Shown here piece by piece: positions 22,323-31,194 of a stretch of DNA of 53,985 nucleotides. The position numbers were made by a program, and so were the translations under genes. The stretch's first letter is position 1; the number at the start of each line of letters is the position of its first letter. The stretch is taken from contig CADCNI010000021.1 of NCBI GenBank assembly GCA_902802795.1, positions 1 through 53,985 on the forward strand, given 5' to 3'. This stretch comes from an uncultured Ruminococcus sp. (GTDB lineage Bacteria; Bacillota; Clostridia; Oscillospirales; Acutalibacteraceae). The notes below the pieces were generated by a model that was not told the origin of the DNA, ran no database searches, and worked only from the letters and a program-made list of their open reading frames with translations.

Positions 22323-23047
22323 TCACTTAGCCGCGTCGATGACGTCGGGCCTCCCGATGTCATCCGGCATCTGATGATGGATAATTTTGACGGTGCTGAT
22401 GGCGACGCACATATTTAATATGCCGTCCGCCAACAGCGCCGAGCCGAGCAGGACCGTCATGACGCGCAGGCTTTCTGCCGGACGAAAGACCAGCAGCAGT
22501 CCGACGGCTCCCGCCACCACCGCGAGCGCCACAATGAGCCACCATGCGCCGATGCCGAAGCGCTTGGCGTCAATGGCAATCTGCATTTTAAACAGCCCGT
22601 CCGCCAAAATGGAAATGCCCAGCGCGATGCACAGGAAATACAGCACGCTGTCGGATTTTACGGTGGTGATGAAGCCTAGCGATATCATCAGAATGCCGAA
22701 TTGCAGATCATACTGAAACTCCAGACGGTAGAGATCTTTAGAGCCTGTTTAGAATCCCTTCGCGCACGTCCTGCTTGCATCTTTTCCGCCATATTTCGTG
22801 AATTCGCCTTGCAATACGACAGTATGGCGGCGGCGCACGCCGAGATTCTAAACAGGCTCTTAGAAAAATACCCCACCAACTTGACCACACCGAAAATCAT
22901 CATGGACACACCGAAGAAATCCACCCACGCGGGAAGCACTTTTTCGGGAGCCGCCATCATGAGCAGACCCACCGCGCAGAATACGGCGGACAGCGCGATA
23001 TATCCGAATTTAGCCACCCTCATGGGTACTACCGAACGAGGTTTCAT
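22323..23047 (-). pseudogene. HdeD-like (DUF308) membrane protein gene disrupted by a MITE
   Basis: Two minus-strand pieces belong to one gene. The 5' piece (from ATG 23047, after AAAGGAGTG) encodes MRVAKFGYIALSAVFCAVG and runs to GYFSK, then enters foreign sequence. The 3' piece resumes KDLYRLEFQYDLQFGILMIS and ends at 22323. Hydrophobic helices in pairs and the internal repeat fit HdeD/DUF308 proteins, linked to acid or envelope stress. The interruption is the 119-bp element at 22741-22859 plus a 3-bp duplication. Removing 122 bp from 725 leaves 603 bp, exactly 201 codons, so precise excision would restore a 200-residue protein. Confidence 0.88.
22741..22859. mobile_element. MITE-like element, copy 1 (119 bp)
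   Basis: It has perfect 16-bp terminal inverted repeats (GAGCCTGTTTAGAATC at 22741-22756 and its complement at 22844-22859) flanked by TTA at 22738-22740 and 22860-22862. It has no coding capacity. It shares an internal core (ACGTC-TGCTTG, TTTTCCGCCATA, CCTTGCAATACGA-AGTAT) and the GAGCCT terminus with the element at 44111-44269. The 3-bp TNA-type duplication would fit mobilisation by an IS5-superfamily (IS1031-like) transposase (inference). Confidence 0.88.
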
Positions 23048-23140
23048 CCCTGTTCACTCCTTTTGCTATGATGATAACAGTATAATCCCACGCCGCGCGG
23101 AAGAAAACAGGCAATCCGCGGCGGATGTATCGTTTTTGGG

Positions 23141-23186
23141 CAAAGCCGTCCGTGTGTCTGAAAATCCGACACAGCGGACGGCTTTG
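23141..23186. other. Long hairpin in the leader of the MMPL gene
   Basis: CAAAGCCGTCCG at 23141-23152 pairs with CGGACGGCTTTG at 23175-23186, with further inner pairing (TGTGTC/GACACA). It lies upstream of a possible promoter (TTGATA 23191, 17 bp, TAAACT 23214). It could be a terminator for upstream transcription or a regulatory site. It has no strong T tract. Confidence 0.5.
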
Positions 23187-23255
23187 TCTATTGATAAACC
23201 GAGCGACGCGGCATAAACTGTTATCACGACCCGGGAATCTATAAAATGAGAGGTA

Positions 23256-25352
23256 ATGGAATTGGACAGATTCGGTAATTTTGTGGTTCGGCACAAGAAG
23301 CTCATCCTGCTGATAGCCGTGATTCTGCTCGTGCCGTCGGTCATTGGCATGGCCATGACCAGAATCAATTACGATATGCTCGACTATCTGCCGGACGATA
23401 TCGACACCATGCGCGGACAGGAGATTCTGCTGGAGGATTTCGACAAAGGCGCGTTCTCCATTCTGGTGGTGGAGGGAATGCAGCCGGATGATGTGTCCCA
23501 CCTGAAAAAGCAGATCGAACAGGTCGATCATGTGGTGGATGTGGTGTGGTACGACAGCATTCTGGGGGACTCGGTTCCGATGGAATTTCTCCCCGAAAAG
23601 GTTTATGACGCGTTCAACAACGGTGACGCCACACTGATGGCGGTGTTCTTTGACACCTCTACCAGTGCCGACGAAACGATGGAGGCTATCGGCTCCATCC
23701 GCTCGATTGCCGACAAACAGTGCTTTGTCACAGGGATGTCCGCCATGGTCACCGACCTGAAAAACCTGTGCGAGCAGGAGGAACCGATTTATGTCGGTAT
23801 CGCGGTGCTCTGTTCGGTGATCGTCATGATGCTCTTTATGGATTCGTTCATTATTCCGCTTGTCTTTTTGGCGAGCATCGGCATGGCGATATTGCTCAAC
23901 CTCGGCAGCAATGTGCTGATGGGCGAGGTTTCCTACATCACCAAAGCGCTGGCGGCGGTGTTGCAGCTCGCCGTGACAATGGATTATTCCATCTTTCTGT
24001 GGCACAGCTACAGCGAACAGAAGCGCCATTTCCCCGACAGCAACGACGACGCGATGGCGCACGCCATTTCCGCCACGCTTACCTCGGTGGTTGGCAGTTC
24101 CGTCACGACCGTTGCGGGCTTTCTGGCGCTCTGCTTCATGACCTTTACACTGGGACTCGATCTCGGCATTGTCATGGCTAAAGGCGTGGTGTTCGGCGTG
24201 ATCGGCTGTGTGACCACGCTGCCCTCCATGATTCTGCTGCTCGACGGTCTGATCGAAAAGACCCGCCACAAGCCGCTCATGCCTGATATGGATAAAATCG
24301 GCGGCGGCATTCTGAAAATCGTCCCCGTGTCGCTCGCGCTGTTTGTGGTCCTTGCGGTTCCGGCGTTTTACGGACAGAGCAACGCCAAGGTGTATTATGA
24401 CCTCGGCGCGACGCTGCCGGAGGATATGGAATATGTCATCGCAACCAATAAATTGCAGGACGAATTTGATATGTCCTCCACGCATATGATTCTGGCGGAC
24501 GCGCAGCTTTCGCCGGAGGACGCGCGGCGCATGACCGACGAGATCAAGCAGGTGAAAGGCGTGAAAGCTGCGCTGGGACTGGATTCGCTCATCGGCAGCC
24601 ATGTGCCGGAGGAACTGCTTCCCGATTCGGTGCGGCGTATTCTCAAAAGCGACCGCTGGCAGCTCCTGCTGGTCAGCTCGGAATACAAGGTGGCGACGGA
24701 TGAAGTCAACCGGCAGATCGACGATATCAACCAAATTATCAAGAAATACGACAGCAGCGCCATGCTGATCGGCGAAGCCCCCTGCACCAAGGACTTAATC
24801 ACCATCACCGACCACGATTTCAAGGTGGTGGACGCGGTTTCCATCGTCGCCATCTTCCTGATTATCGCCGTGGTGCTTAAGAGTGCTTCGCTGCCCTTCC
24901 TGCTGGTGGCGGTCATTGAGTTTGCCATTTTCGTGAACTTAGGCATACCGTTCTACACCGGCACGGAGCTGCCGTTTATCGCTCCCATCTGCATCAGCAC
25001 CATCCAGCTCGGCGCGACAGTGGACTACGCCATTCTCATGACCTCCCGCTACAAGCTGGAACGCATGGGCGGCGCGGATAAAAAGACAGCCGTCCGCACG
25101 GCGCTCGTCACAAGCATCGGCTCCATTATGGTGAGCGCGCTCGGCTTCTTCGCGGCGACCTTCGGCGTGGCGCTGTATTCGGATGTGGATATCATCGGCT
25201 CGCTGTGCATGCTCATGGCCAGAGGCGCCTTGATCAGCATGTGCGCGGTGCTTTTGGTGCTGCCCGCTCTCTTTATGGTCTTTGACAAACTGATCTGCAA
25301 GACGACAGCGGGCATGACAAAGATTTCTGATTTAAGCAAAGGGGTAATCTGA
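23256..25352 (+). CDS. MMPL/RND-family transporter
   Basis: A 698-residue transporter with two repeats, each having one membrane helix, an extracytoplasmic domain and five further helices. The proton-relay type motifs are AVTMDYSIFLWHSY (about residue 242) and GATVDYAILMTSRY (about 589). It resembles Gram-positive MMPL/HpnN-like exporters of lipids or drugs. ATG 23256 lies only 1 bp from GAGAGGT; TTG 23262 (MDRFGNF) has better spacing and may be the true start. The gene for its apparent partner protein starts 1 bp after the stop. Confidence 0.92.
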   Translation: MELDRFGNFVVRHKKLILLIAVILLVPSVIGMAMTRINYDMLDYLPDDIDTMRGQEILLEDFDKGAFSILVVEGMQPDDVSHLKKQIEQVDHVVDVVWYDSILGDSVPMEFLPEKVYDAFNNGDATLMAVFFDTSTSADETMEAIGSIRSIADKQCFVTGMSAMVTDLKNLCEQEEPIYVGIAVLCSVIVMMLFMDSFIIPLVFLASIGMAILLNLGSNVLMGEVSYITKALAAVLQLAVTMDYSIFLWHSYSEQKRHFPDSNDDAMAHAISATLTSVVGSSVTTVAGFLALCFMTFTLGLDLGIVMAKGVVFGVIGCVTTLPSMILLLDGLIEKTRHKPLMPDMDKIGGGILKIVPVSLALFVVLAVPAFYGQSNAKVYYDLGATLPEDMEYVIATNKLQDEFDMSSTHMILADAQLSPEDARRMTDEIKQVKGVKAALGLDSLIGSHVPEELLPDSVRRILKSDRWQLLLVSSEYKVATDEVNRQIDDINQIIKKYDSSAMLIGEAPCTKDLITITDHDFKVVDAVSIVAIFLIIAVVLKSASLPFLLVAVIEFAIFVNLGIPFYTGTELPFIAPICISTIQLGATVDYAILMTSRYKLERMGGADKKTAVRTALVTSIGSIMVSALGFFAATFGVALYSDVDIIGSLCMLMARGALISMCAVLLVLPALFMVFDKLICKTTAGMTKISDLSKGVI

Positions 25353-25353
25353 C

Positions 25354-27354
25354 ATGAAAACGACAAACATCAAACAATTACTGGATAAGACAGAAGAAAA
25401 ACTCGGACAGCTTTCCAAAAGAACCATGATTCTCGCTTTGGCGGCGGCGCTGGTGCTGTCGGGCGCAGGGTTCGCTACCTATGCGGCGCTGTCGCAGCGC
25501 CGTCCCACCGTGGCAGCAACGCAGACAGCCTATGACGACGGCGAAACCTCCGCCGTGACGGACGACACGGTGTACGTCATCGCAGGCGCGGATGGCAGCG
25601 CGGAAAAAATCATCGTGAGCGACTGGATGAAGAACGGCGGCAAGGGCAAAAACGTAGCCCAAGTGGGAGAAACCGACGGCTACGGCATGGACACCGAAAA
25701 CGCCTATCAGTGGAACACCGATGGCGGGGAAATCACTGGGTCCGATCAGCTTCCTGTGAGTGTAAAGCTGACCTATCTGCTCGACGGCAAGGAAATGACT
25801 GCCGAAGAAATCGCCGGAAAGAGCGGCAGGGCGACCATTCGCTTTGACTACACCAACAACCAGAAGCAGACCGTCTCCATCGACGGCACAGACGAGGATA
25901 TCTATGTGCCTTTCACGGTGGTGACAGGCGCGATTCTCGACGACAATGTGTTTTCCAATGTGGAAATCTCCAATGGCAAGATCATCAACGACGGCACCCG
26001 CAGCATTGTCATCGGCTTTGCCCTGCCGGGTATGCAGGAAAGCCTGCATCTGAACCAAGCGTCAATTGACATCCCCGAAAACATTGAAATCACCGCCGAC
26101 GTGAAGAATTTCGCGCTCACCACCACGCTGACCATGGTGAGCAACGACCTCTTTAACGAAGCATCGGAAAAAGCGGAGGAAAAGAAAGCGGAAAAGGGCG
26201 GCGCTGATCTGTCGCTCGGCGCGCTCAGCAGCGGCATCCATCAGCTCACGGACGGTTCCTCCGCGCTGTATGACGGCACCAGCCAGCTCCTGCAAAAGTC
26301 GGGCTTGCTGATCGAGGGCATTCATCAGTTGGCCGAGGGCGGACAGCAGGTCAGCGGCGGCGTAGATACCGTGCGACAGACGCTTGCCTTCCTTTGCAGC
26401 AACAACGCCGATTTGCAGGGCGGCGCGGCGAAGGTGTTTGACACCCTGCTTGCCACCACGCAGCAGCAGATTCAGGCGGCAGGGATGGATTGTCCTGCCC
26501 TCAGCCGTGACAACTATGCCGCCGTGCTGGGCAGTATCGTTTCGGGACTGAGCGAGGAAAGTCTGCGCGGTCAGGCGGAAGCGGCGGCGCGCGAGGCTGT
26601 CGCCGCACAGGTGGAAGCAAATACCTCAGCTATTACAGAGCAGGTGACGGGCACCGTGCAGGAGCAGGTGCGGCAGGGCGTTCTCGGCAGCGTGCTGGAA
26701 AGTAAAGGTCTGACGAGCGGAGATTATCAGAACGCCGACGAAGCGACCAGAGCGGAAATTGACAGCACGGTAGAGCAATATACACAGCAGCAAATGCAGT
26801 CGGAAGAAGTGCAGGCGACCATTCAGAATAATGTGAACGGCACCAAGCAGCAGCTTATCGAACAGAACATGAACAGTGACGCGATCAGAAGTCAGATCAA
26901 TCAGGCGCTTGCCGCCAATCTGCCCAAGGCCAAGGAAGGACAAGAGAGCATCAATGCCGCGCTCAAACAGCTTAACGCCTATAATGAATTTTATCAGGGC
27001 ATCTGCCAGTACACCAACGGCGTGCAGGCGCTTTATGACGGCACAGCGCAATTACAGGAGGGCGCGAAGAGCTTGAGCGACGGGCTGAACCAGGTGGACG
27101 GCAGTTCCGGCGCGCTCACCGACGGCATTAACCGCCTCAACAGCGGCGCGATGCAGCTTTCCGACGGTATGAAGCAGTTCGAGGGCAGCAGTCTGGAGAA
27201 GCTCGCGACCATGGCGAACGGCGACGTGGCGGGTCTGGGTGTGAGATGGCAGGCGCTCAAGGATGTTTCCCGCTCCTACAGCGCACACTTCTCCGCAGAC
27301 GGTCAGACCGAGGAAAGCGTCAAATTCATCTATCGCACCGGCGCGGTTGAGTAA
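25354..27354 (+). CDS. xxxLxxG-repeat extracellular partner of the MMPL transporter
   Basis: A 666-residue protein with one N-terminal membrane segment (about residues 26-46) and a large extracytoplasmic part. Residues about 50-270 are beta-rich. Blocks of xxxLxxG heptads occur at about 290-345 (IHQLTDGSSALYDGTSQLLQ) and 555-620 (LYDGTAQLQEGAKSLSDGLN), separated by a long Gln/Ala/Glu-rich helical region. Such proteins are regularly encoded with MMPL exporters in Firmicutes and may form a periplasm-like extension. No C-terminal membrane segment is seen. The stop codon is embedded in a heptamer array. Confidence 0.85.
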   Translation: MKTTNIKQLLDKTEEKLGQLSKRTMILALAAALVLSGAGFATYAALSQRRPTVAATQTAYDDGETSAVTDDTVYVIAGADGSAEKIIVSDWMKNGGKGKNVAQVGETDGYGMDTENAYQWNTDGGEITGSDQLPVSVKLTYLLDGKEMTAEEIAGKSGRATIRFDYTNNQKQTVSIDGTDEDIYVPFTVVTGAILDDNVFSNVEISNGKIINDGTRSIVIGFALPGMQESLHLNQASIDIPENIEITADVKNFALTTTLTMVSNDLFNEASEKAEEKKAEKGGADLSLGALSSGIHQLTDGSSALYDGTSQLLQKSGLLIEGIHQLAEGGQQVSGGVDTVRQTLAFLCSNNADLQGGAAKVFDTLLATTQQQIQAAGMDCPALSRDNYAAVLGSIVSGLSEESLRGQAEAAAREAVAAQVEANTSAITEQVTGTVQEQVRQGVLGSVLESKGLTSGDYQNADEATRAEIDSTVEQYTQQQMQSEEVQATIQNNVNGTKQQLIEQNMNSDAIRSQINQALAANLPKAKEGQESINAALKQLNAYNEFYQGICQYTNGVQALYDGTAQLQEGAKSLSDGLNQVDGSSGALTDGINRLNSGAMQLSDGMKQFEGSSLEKLATMANGDVAGLGVRWQALKDVSRSYSAHFSADGQTEESVKFIYRTGAVE

Positions 27355-27387
27355 AATGTGGAGTGTGAAGTGTGAAATGTGAAATTG
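27353..27387. repeat. GAAGTGT heptamer array at a stop codon
   Basis: AAAATGT, GGAGTGT, GAAGTGT, GAAATGT, GAAATTG. The first unit starts on the second base of the TAA that ends the xxxLxxG protein. Confidence 0.85.
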
Positions 27388-27429
27388 TAAAGTCAGCACA
27401 TAGGTAATAGAAGAGTGTCAGCACATCGG

Positions 27430-27466
27430 CAGCCAAGGGAGGAACTTTGTCTCTTGGCTGCTTTTG
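27430..27466 (+). terminator. Probable terminator
   Basis: CAGCCAAG pairs with CTTGGCTG, followed by CTTTTGCTT. Confidence 0.6.
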
Positions 27467-27493
27467 CTTGGCAAAAAATTAACAATCTCCGTG

Positions 27494-27522
27494 TTGAATA
27501 TTTTCTTGGTGGTTTGTATAAT
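27494..27522 (+). promoter_or_regulatory. Promoter of the TetR gene
   Basis: TTGAAT 27494-27499, 17-bp spacer, TATAAT 27517-27522. Confidence 0.7.
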
Positions 27523-27576
27523 GTTGATATTGAGATAATGACGGCATGACAGAGGAAAGGAACAGGGAGTTTATAT

Positions 27577-28158
27577 ATGGCGAATTTTACCCGCGACGCG
27601 ATCAAAGCGGCGTTTTTGAAACTGCTGGAGGAACATCCGTTCAGCGAAATCACGGTCAAAAACGTGGTGGAGGAGTGCGGCATCAACCGCAATTCTTTCT
27701 ATTACCACTTTCACGATCTGCCGGCGCTGCTCGAAGAGATTGTCAAAGAGGAGGCCGACGCCGTTATCGAAAAATACTCGTCGGTGCATTCGGTGGTGGA
27801 GTGCTACGACGCGATCGAGGAATTTGCCTCCCACCGCAGGCGGGCCATTATGCACATCTACCGTTCCGTGAGCCGCGATGTATTCGAGCGGTATCTCATG
27901 CAGATCTGCGAATATTTCATCACCCAGTATATCGACGCGCTGCTGTCGGAAGGCGGCATCGACGGGGAGATGATCGAGCGCAACCGCAAAATCATTGTCA
28001 ATTATTACAAATGCCTGTTCTTCGGCGTGACCATCGACTGGCTGAATGACGGCATGCAGGAGGAAAAGGCGCAGGAATTCCGCCGCATTTTCAAGATCAA
28101 GGCCGACTCCGCTGACGATATCGCGGCCATCTTAAAATCCCAAATGGGATGCGCGTGA
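27577..28158 (+). CDS. TetR/AcrR-family transcriptional regulator
   Basis: A 193-residue regulator. The N-terminal HTH (residues 4-50) reads IKAAFLKLLEEHPFSEITVK, NVVEECGINRNSFYYHFHDL. The C-terminal ligand or dimer domain is all helical, with CLFFGVTIDWLNDGMQEEK near the end, as in DhaS-type TetR proteins. It lies just downstream of the MMPL transporter pair and probably controls it (inference). The start ATG follows GGAACAGGGAG. Confidence 0.9.
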   Translation: MANFTRDAIKAAFLKLLEEHPFSEITVKNVVEECGINRNSFYYHFHDLPALLEEIVKEEADAVIEKYSSVHSVVECYDAIEEFASHRRRAIMHIYRSVSRDVFERYLMQICEYFITQYIDALLSEGGIDGEMIERNRKIIVNYYKCLFFGVTIDWLNDGMQEEKAQEFRRIFKIKADSADDIAAILKSQMGCA

Positions 28159-28159
28159 C

Positions 28160-28204
28160 GGAGCTGCCGCAGCGGAGTTTTTTCTTCGTGCGGCGGCTTT
28201 TTTA
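28160..28204 (+). terminator. Rho-independent terminator
   Basis: AGCTGCCGCA (28162-28171) pairs with TGCGGCGGCT (28189-28198), followed by TTTTTT. Confidence 0.75.
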
Positions 28205-28309
28205 GCGCGTGTTGTCACACAAGTTTCATGCGGCTCTCAAAAAAACCGTTAGTTGGGCATTTTGGGGAAATCTGCGCGAAGAAATCCGAAAAAATTAACA
28301 ATCCTACTA

Positions 28310-28338
28310 TTGAAATACGTGTCCAAAAAAGGTATAAT
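28310..28338 (+). promoter_or_regulatory. ATP synthase operon promoter
   Basis: TTGAAA 28310-28315, 17-bp spacer, TATAAT 28333-28338. The leader of about 170 nt before atpI contains a small hairpin (GTCTGTA/TACAGAC near 28363-28380) and no credible gene. Confidence 0.75.
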
Positions 28339-28514
28339 TATTCATTATCATATCATGGGAGGTCTGTATTTGTACAGACATTTGAGAGCCAATGTCTGAA
28401 AAACAGGCAGGCGTGGGGCGAGTGTCTATTGTCATTTCGCTGCGCTTCTCTTATAATGAATATCACAGGCGCACAGCGGCAATGCCGTAGGTGCGGAGGA
28501 TAGGAGTGTGCATC

Positions 28515-28931
28515 ATGTCCAAGATTGATGAGACGGTCAAACGCGAAAGCGTGTATATAGCGGCATTTGTCGGTGTGCTGAGCGTGCTGATGCAGGCGGT
28601 GTTCCTGGTGGCAGGTCGTTGGGATTACACCGTGCTGTGCGGAAATCTGCTGAGCGCGGCGGCAGCTGTCGGCAACTTTTTCCTGATGGGTCTGACGGTA
28701 CAGAAAGCTCTGGGCAAAGGGGAAAAGGAGGCGGCGGATACCATGCGGCTGTCGCAGCGGCTGAGGCTGCTGCTGCTGTTTGTCGTGGTAGCGGTTGGCG
28801 CCGCGGCGCCATGCTTTCACACGCTCGCGGTGATCATTCCGCTGTTTTTTCCGCGCGTCGCCATCGCGGTTCGTCCGCTGATGGACAAACGGAACAAAAA
28901 CGGCGACGGAAAGGAGGGTGAAGGAAAATGA
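28515..28931 (+). CDS. atpI: ATP synthase subunit I-like protein
   Basis: A 138-residue membrane protein with four hydrophobic segments, in the standard atpI position ahead of atpB. AtpI proteins assist c-ring assembly and may handle Mg2+. Sequence conservation is low, so the call rests mostly on position and topology. ATG 28515 follows TAGGAG. It overlaps atpB by 4 bp. Confidence 0.8.
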   Translation: MSKIDETVKRESVYIAAFVGVLSVLMQAVFLVAGRWDYTVLCGNLLSAAAAVGNFFLMGLTVQKALGKGEKEAADTMRLSQRLRLLLLFVVVAVGAAAPCFHTLAVIIPLFFPRVAIAVRPLMDKRNKNGDGKEGEGK

Positions 28932-29842
28932 AACATACACGGCCAACGGGCAGGCCGTCCAAGGCGGTTGACGCGCTGCTGCTGCTCGGAATGCTGCTGC
29001 CGATTGCGGCGGGCATCGCGCTGAAAGTGCTGCTGGTTCCCGCATCGGAGGGTATTGAGATCACGGGTGCGTATATCTTCTTTACGCTGCCGCTGCCGCT
29101 GGGCGGATTGCCGATTACGGAGACGCAGGTCAATTCGTGGCTGGTCATGCTTTCGCTGCTCTTTCTGTGTCTCTATCTGACACGGGGACTTTCCGAGAAG
29201 GCGCAGACCAAGCGCCAGCACGTCGCGGAGTGGATTGTGGAGCAGACCGAAGGACTGGTCACAAGCAATATGGGCGAATATTTCGCCGGATTTGCCCCGT
29301 TCATCGGCGCCATGCTCGCGCTGTCGGCGTTTTCGAGCCTGCTGTCGCTCACGGGATTGTTCCCGCCTACCTCGGATATCAATGTCACAGGCGGCTGGGC
29401 GATTCTGGTCTTTATACTGATTACTTACTACAAGATGAAGTGCGGCCCGGTTCACTATCTCAAGAGCTTTGCCGAACCGGTGGCGTTCCTCACACCGCTC
29501 AATGTCATCAGTGAAATCGCCACGCCGGTCTCCATGGCGTTTCGTCATTACGGCAACGTCCTTTCCGGTTCGGTCATTTCGGTGCTGGTGGCGGCGGCGC
29601 TGCAAGGGTTGTCCCAGATCATTCTCGGACGGCTGCCCGGCATTCTCGGAGAGGTGCCGTGGCTGCGCATCGGCATACCCGCCGTGCTCTCGGTTTACTT
29701 TGACCTGTTCAGCGGATGTTTGCAGGCGTTTATTTTCGCCATGCTGACCATGCTGTATGTAGGGGGCGCTTTCCCGGCGGAGGATTATTTCAAAAAACAA
29801 GAGAAAAAGAAAGCCAAAAGATTACAAACCAACAACAATTAA
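28928..29842 (+). CDS. atpB: F0F1 ATP synthase subunit a
   Basis: A 304-residue integral subunit forming the ion half-channels next to the c ring. The essential arginine is R206 in SEIATPVSMAFRHYGNVLSG. The C-terminal helices (LSVYFDLFSGCLQAFIFAML) carry the usual LQ-x-FIF block. It is longer than most bacterial a subunits, with an extended polar N-terminus and a Lys-rich tail. Confidence 0.96.
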   Translation: MKHTRPTGRPSKAVDALLLLGMLLPIAAGIALKVLLVPASEGIEITGAYIFFTLPLPLGGLPITETQVNSWLVMLSLLFLCLYLTRGLSEKAQTKRQHVAEWIVEQTEGLVTSNMGEYFAGFAPFIGAMLALSAFSSLLSLTGLFPPTSDINVTGGWAILVFILITYYKMKCGPVHYLKSFAEPVAFLTPLNVISEIATPVSMAFRHYGNVLSGSVISVLVAAALQGLSQIILGRLPGILGEVPWLRIGIPAVLSVYFDLFSGCLQAFIFAMLTMLYVGGAFPAEDYFKKQEKKKAKRLQTNNN

Positions 29843-29851
29843 CGGAGGTAA

Positions 29852-30142
<291 letters not shown>

Positions 30143-30164
30143 TCAGAGCAAGAGGTGACGAAGA

Positions 30165-30680
30165 ATGCAGACGTTGGAGATCATTTCGATCAATTTCTGG
30201 AATGTCCTGATTTCCCTCTGCAATCTGCTGCTGCTGTTTCTGATGTTCAAGCACTTCCTTTATCAGCCGGTGAAAAAAATGCTTGCCCAGCGGCAGGCGA
30301 CCATCGACCTGCAATATGAGCAGGCGGAGACCGCCAAAAGCGAAGCGCTTGCCATGAAGGAGAGCTGGGAGGAAAAGATGACCACGGCGCGCACGGAGGC
30401 GGACGGCATTCTGGAGAACGCCGTCAAGAGCGCCAATGTGCAGAGCCGCGAGATTCTCGATCAGACCCGTGAAAGGGCGGCGCGCATGATAACCCGTGCG
30501 CAGGAGGAAGCGGCCTCGGAGCGCCGCAAAGCGGAGCAGGAAATCAAGGATCAGATCGCGGATGTATCGGTGGCGCTGGCCGAAAAGATGATCGGCCGGG
30601 AGCTGAACGCCGACGATCACAGCGAATTGATCGACTCTTTTATTTCGGAAATAGGTGAAGACGATGAGGGCGACAAGTAA
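30165..30680 (+). CDS. atpF: F0F1 ATP synthase subunit b
   Basis: A 171-residue peripheral-stalk subunit: one N-terminal membrane helix (about residues 8-30, NFWNVLISLCNLLLLFLMFK) followed by a long charged coiled coil. It overlaps atpH by 17 bp. It links subunit a to the delta subunit and the F1 head. Confidence 0.94.
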   Translation: MQTLEIISINFWNVLISLCNLLLLFLMFKHFLYQPVKKMLAQRQATIDLQYEQAETAKSEALAMKESWEEKMTTARTEADGILENAVKSANVQSREILDQTRERAARMITRAQEEAASERRKAEQEIKDQIADVSVALAEKMIGRELNADDHSELIDSFISEIGEDDEGDK

Positions 30681-31194
30681 GGAATACGCGGTCGCGCTGT
30701 TCGCTCTGGCGCAGGAATGCGATCTGGAAGATGTGTTTCTGGAGGAAATGCGGGTACTCAGGGACTTGTGGGAAGCCACGCCCGAATACGCGGATTTTCT
30801 CAATGCGCCCTGTATTCCGGTCAGCGAGCGGCTTGCTGCCGTTGAAGAGAGCTTTGGCGCGGACTTTCACGAATATACGGTGTCGTTCCTCTCGCTGCTG
30901 TGCGAGCAGGGATGCGCGGATATTTTGTCGGAATGCGCCGAAGAATACGAGAAGCTATACAATGAAGAACGGCGTGTCATTCCCGCGCGAGTGACCAGCG
31001 CTGTGGCCCTGACCCGGCAGCAGAAGCAAAAGCTGGAACGCAGGCTGGAGTCGCTCAGCGGCAGCCGCGTGAATGTCAGCTATCGGGTCGATCCCTCGCT
31101 GCTGGGCGGCATGACGGTCGATCTGAACGGTCTGCTGATGGACGGCAGTTTGCGAGGCAGGCTCAAAAATATAAGGGAAGTGATGAGCGAATGA
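30664..31194 (+). CDS. atpH: F0F1 ATP synthase subunit delta
   Basis: A 176-residue soluble subunit with an N-terminal six-helix domain ([20 protein letters not shown]) and the conserved C-terminal pattern [20 protein letters not shown]. It connects the b stalk to the top of F1. ATG 30664 is chosen because AGGTGA lies 7 bp upstream; GTG 30655 overlaps that site. Its stop overlaps the atpA start. Confidence 0.94.
   Translation: MRATSKEYAVALFALAQECDLEDVFLEEMRVLRDLWEATPEYADFLNAPCIPVSERLAAVEESFGADFHEYTVSFLSLLCEQGCADILSECAEEYEKLYNEERRVIPARVTSAVALTRQQKQKLERRLESLSGSRVNVSYRVDPSLLGGMTVDLNGLLMDGSLRGRLKNIREVMSE

Noticed and set aside
23010-24734. 574-codon minus-strand open frame
   Set aside because: It is antisense to the MMPL transporter, His/Gln-rich as antisense translations often are, and has no motif.
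28228-28503. 91-codon open frame before atpI
   Set aside because: It contains the predicted ATP synthase promoter, lacks a ribosome site and shows no family resemblance.
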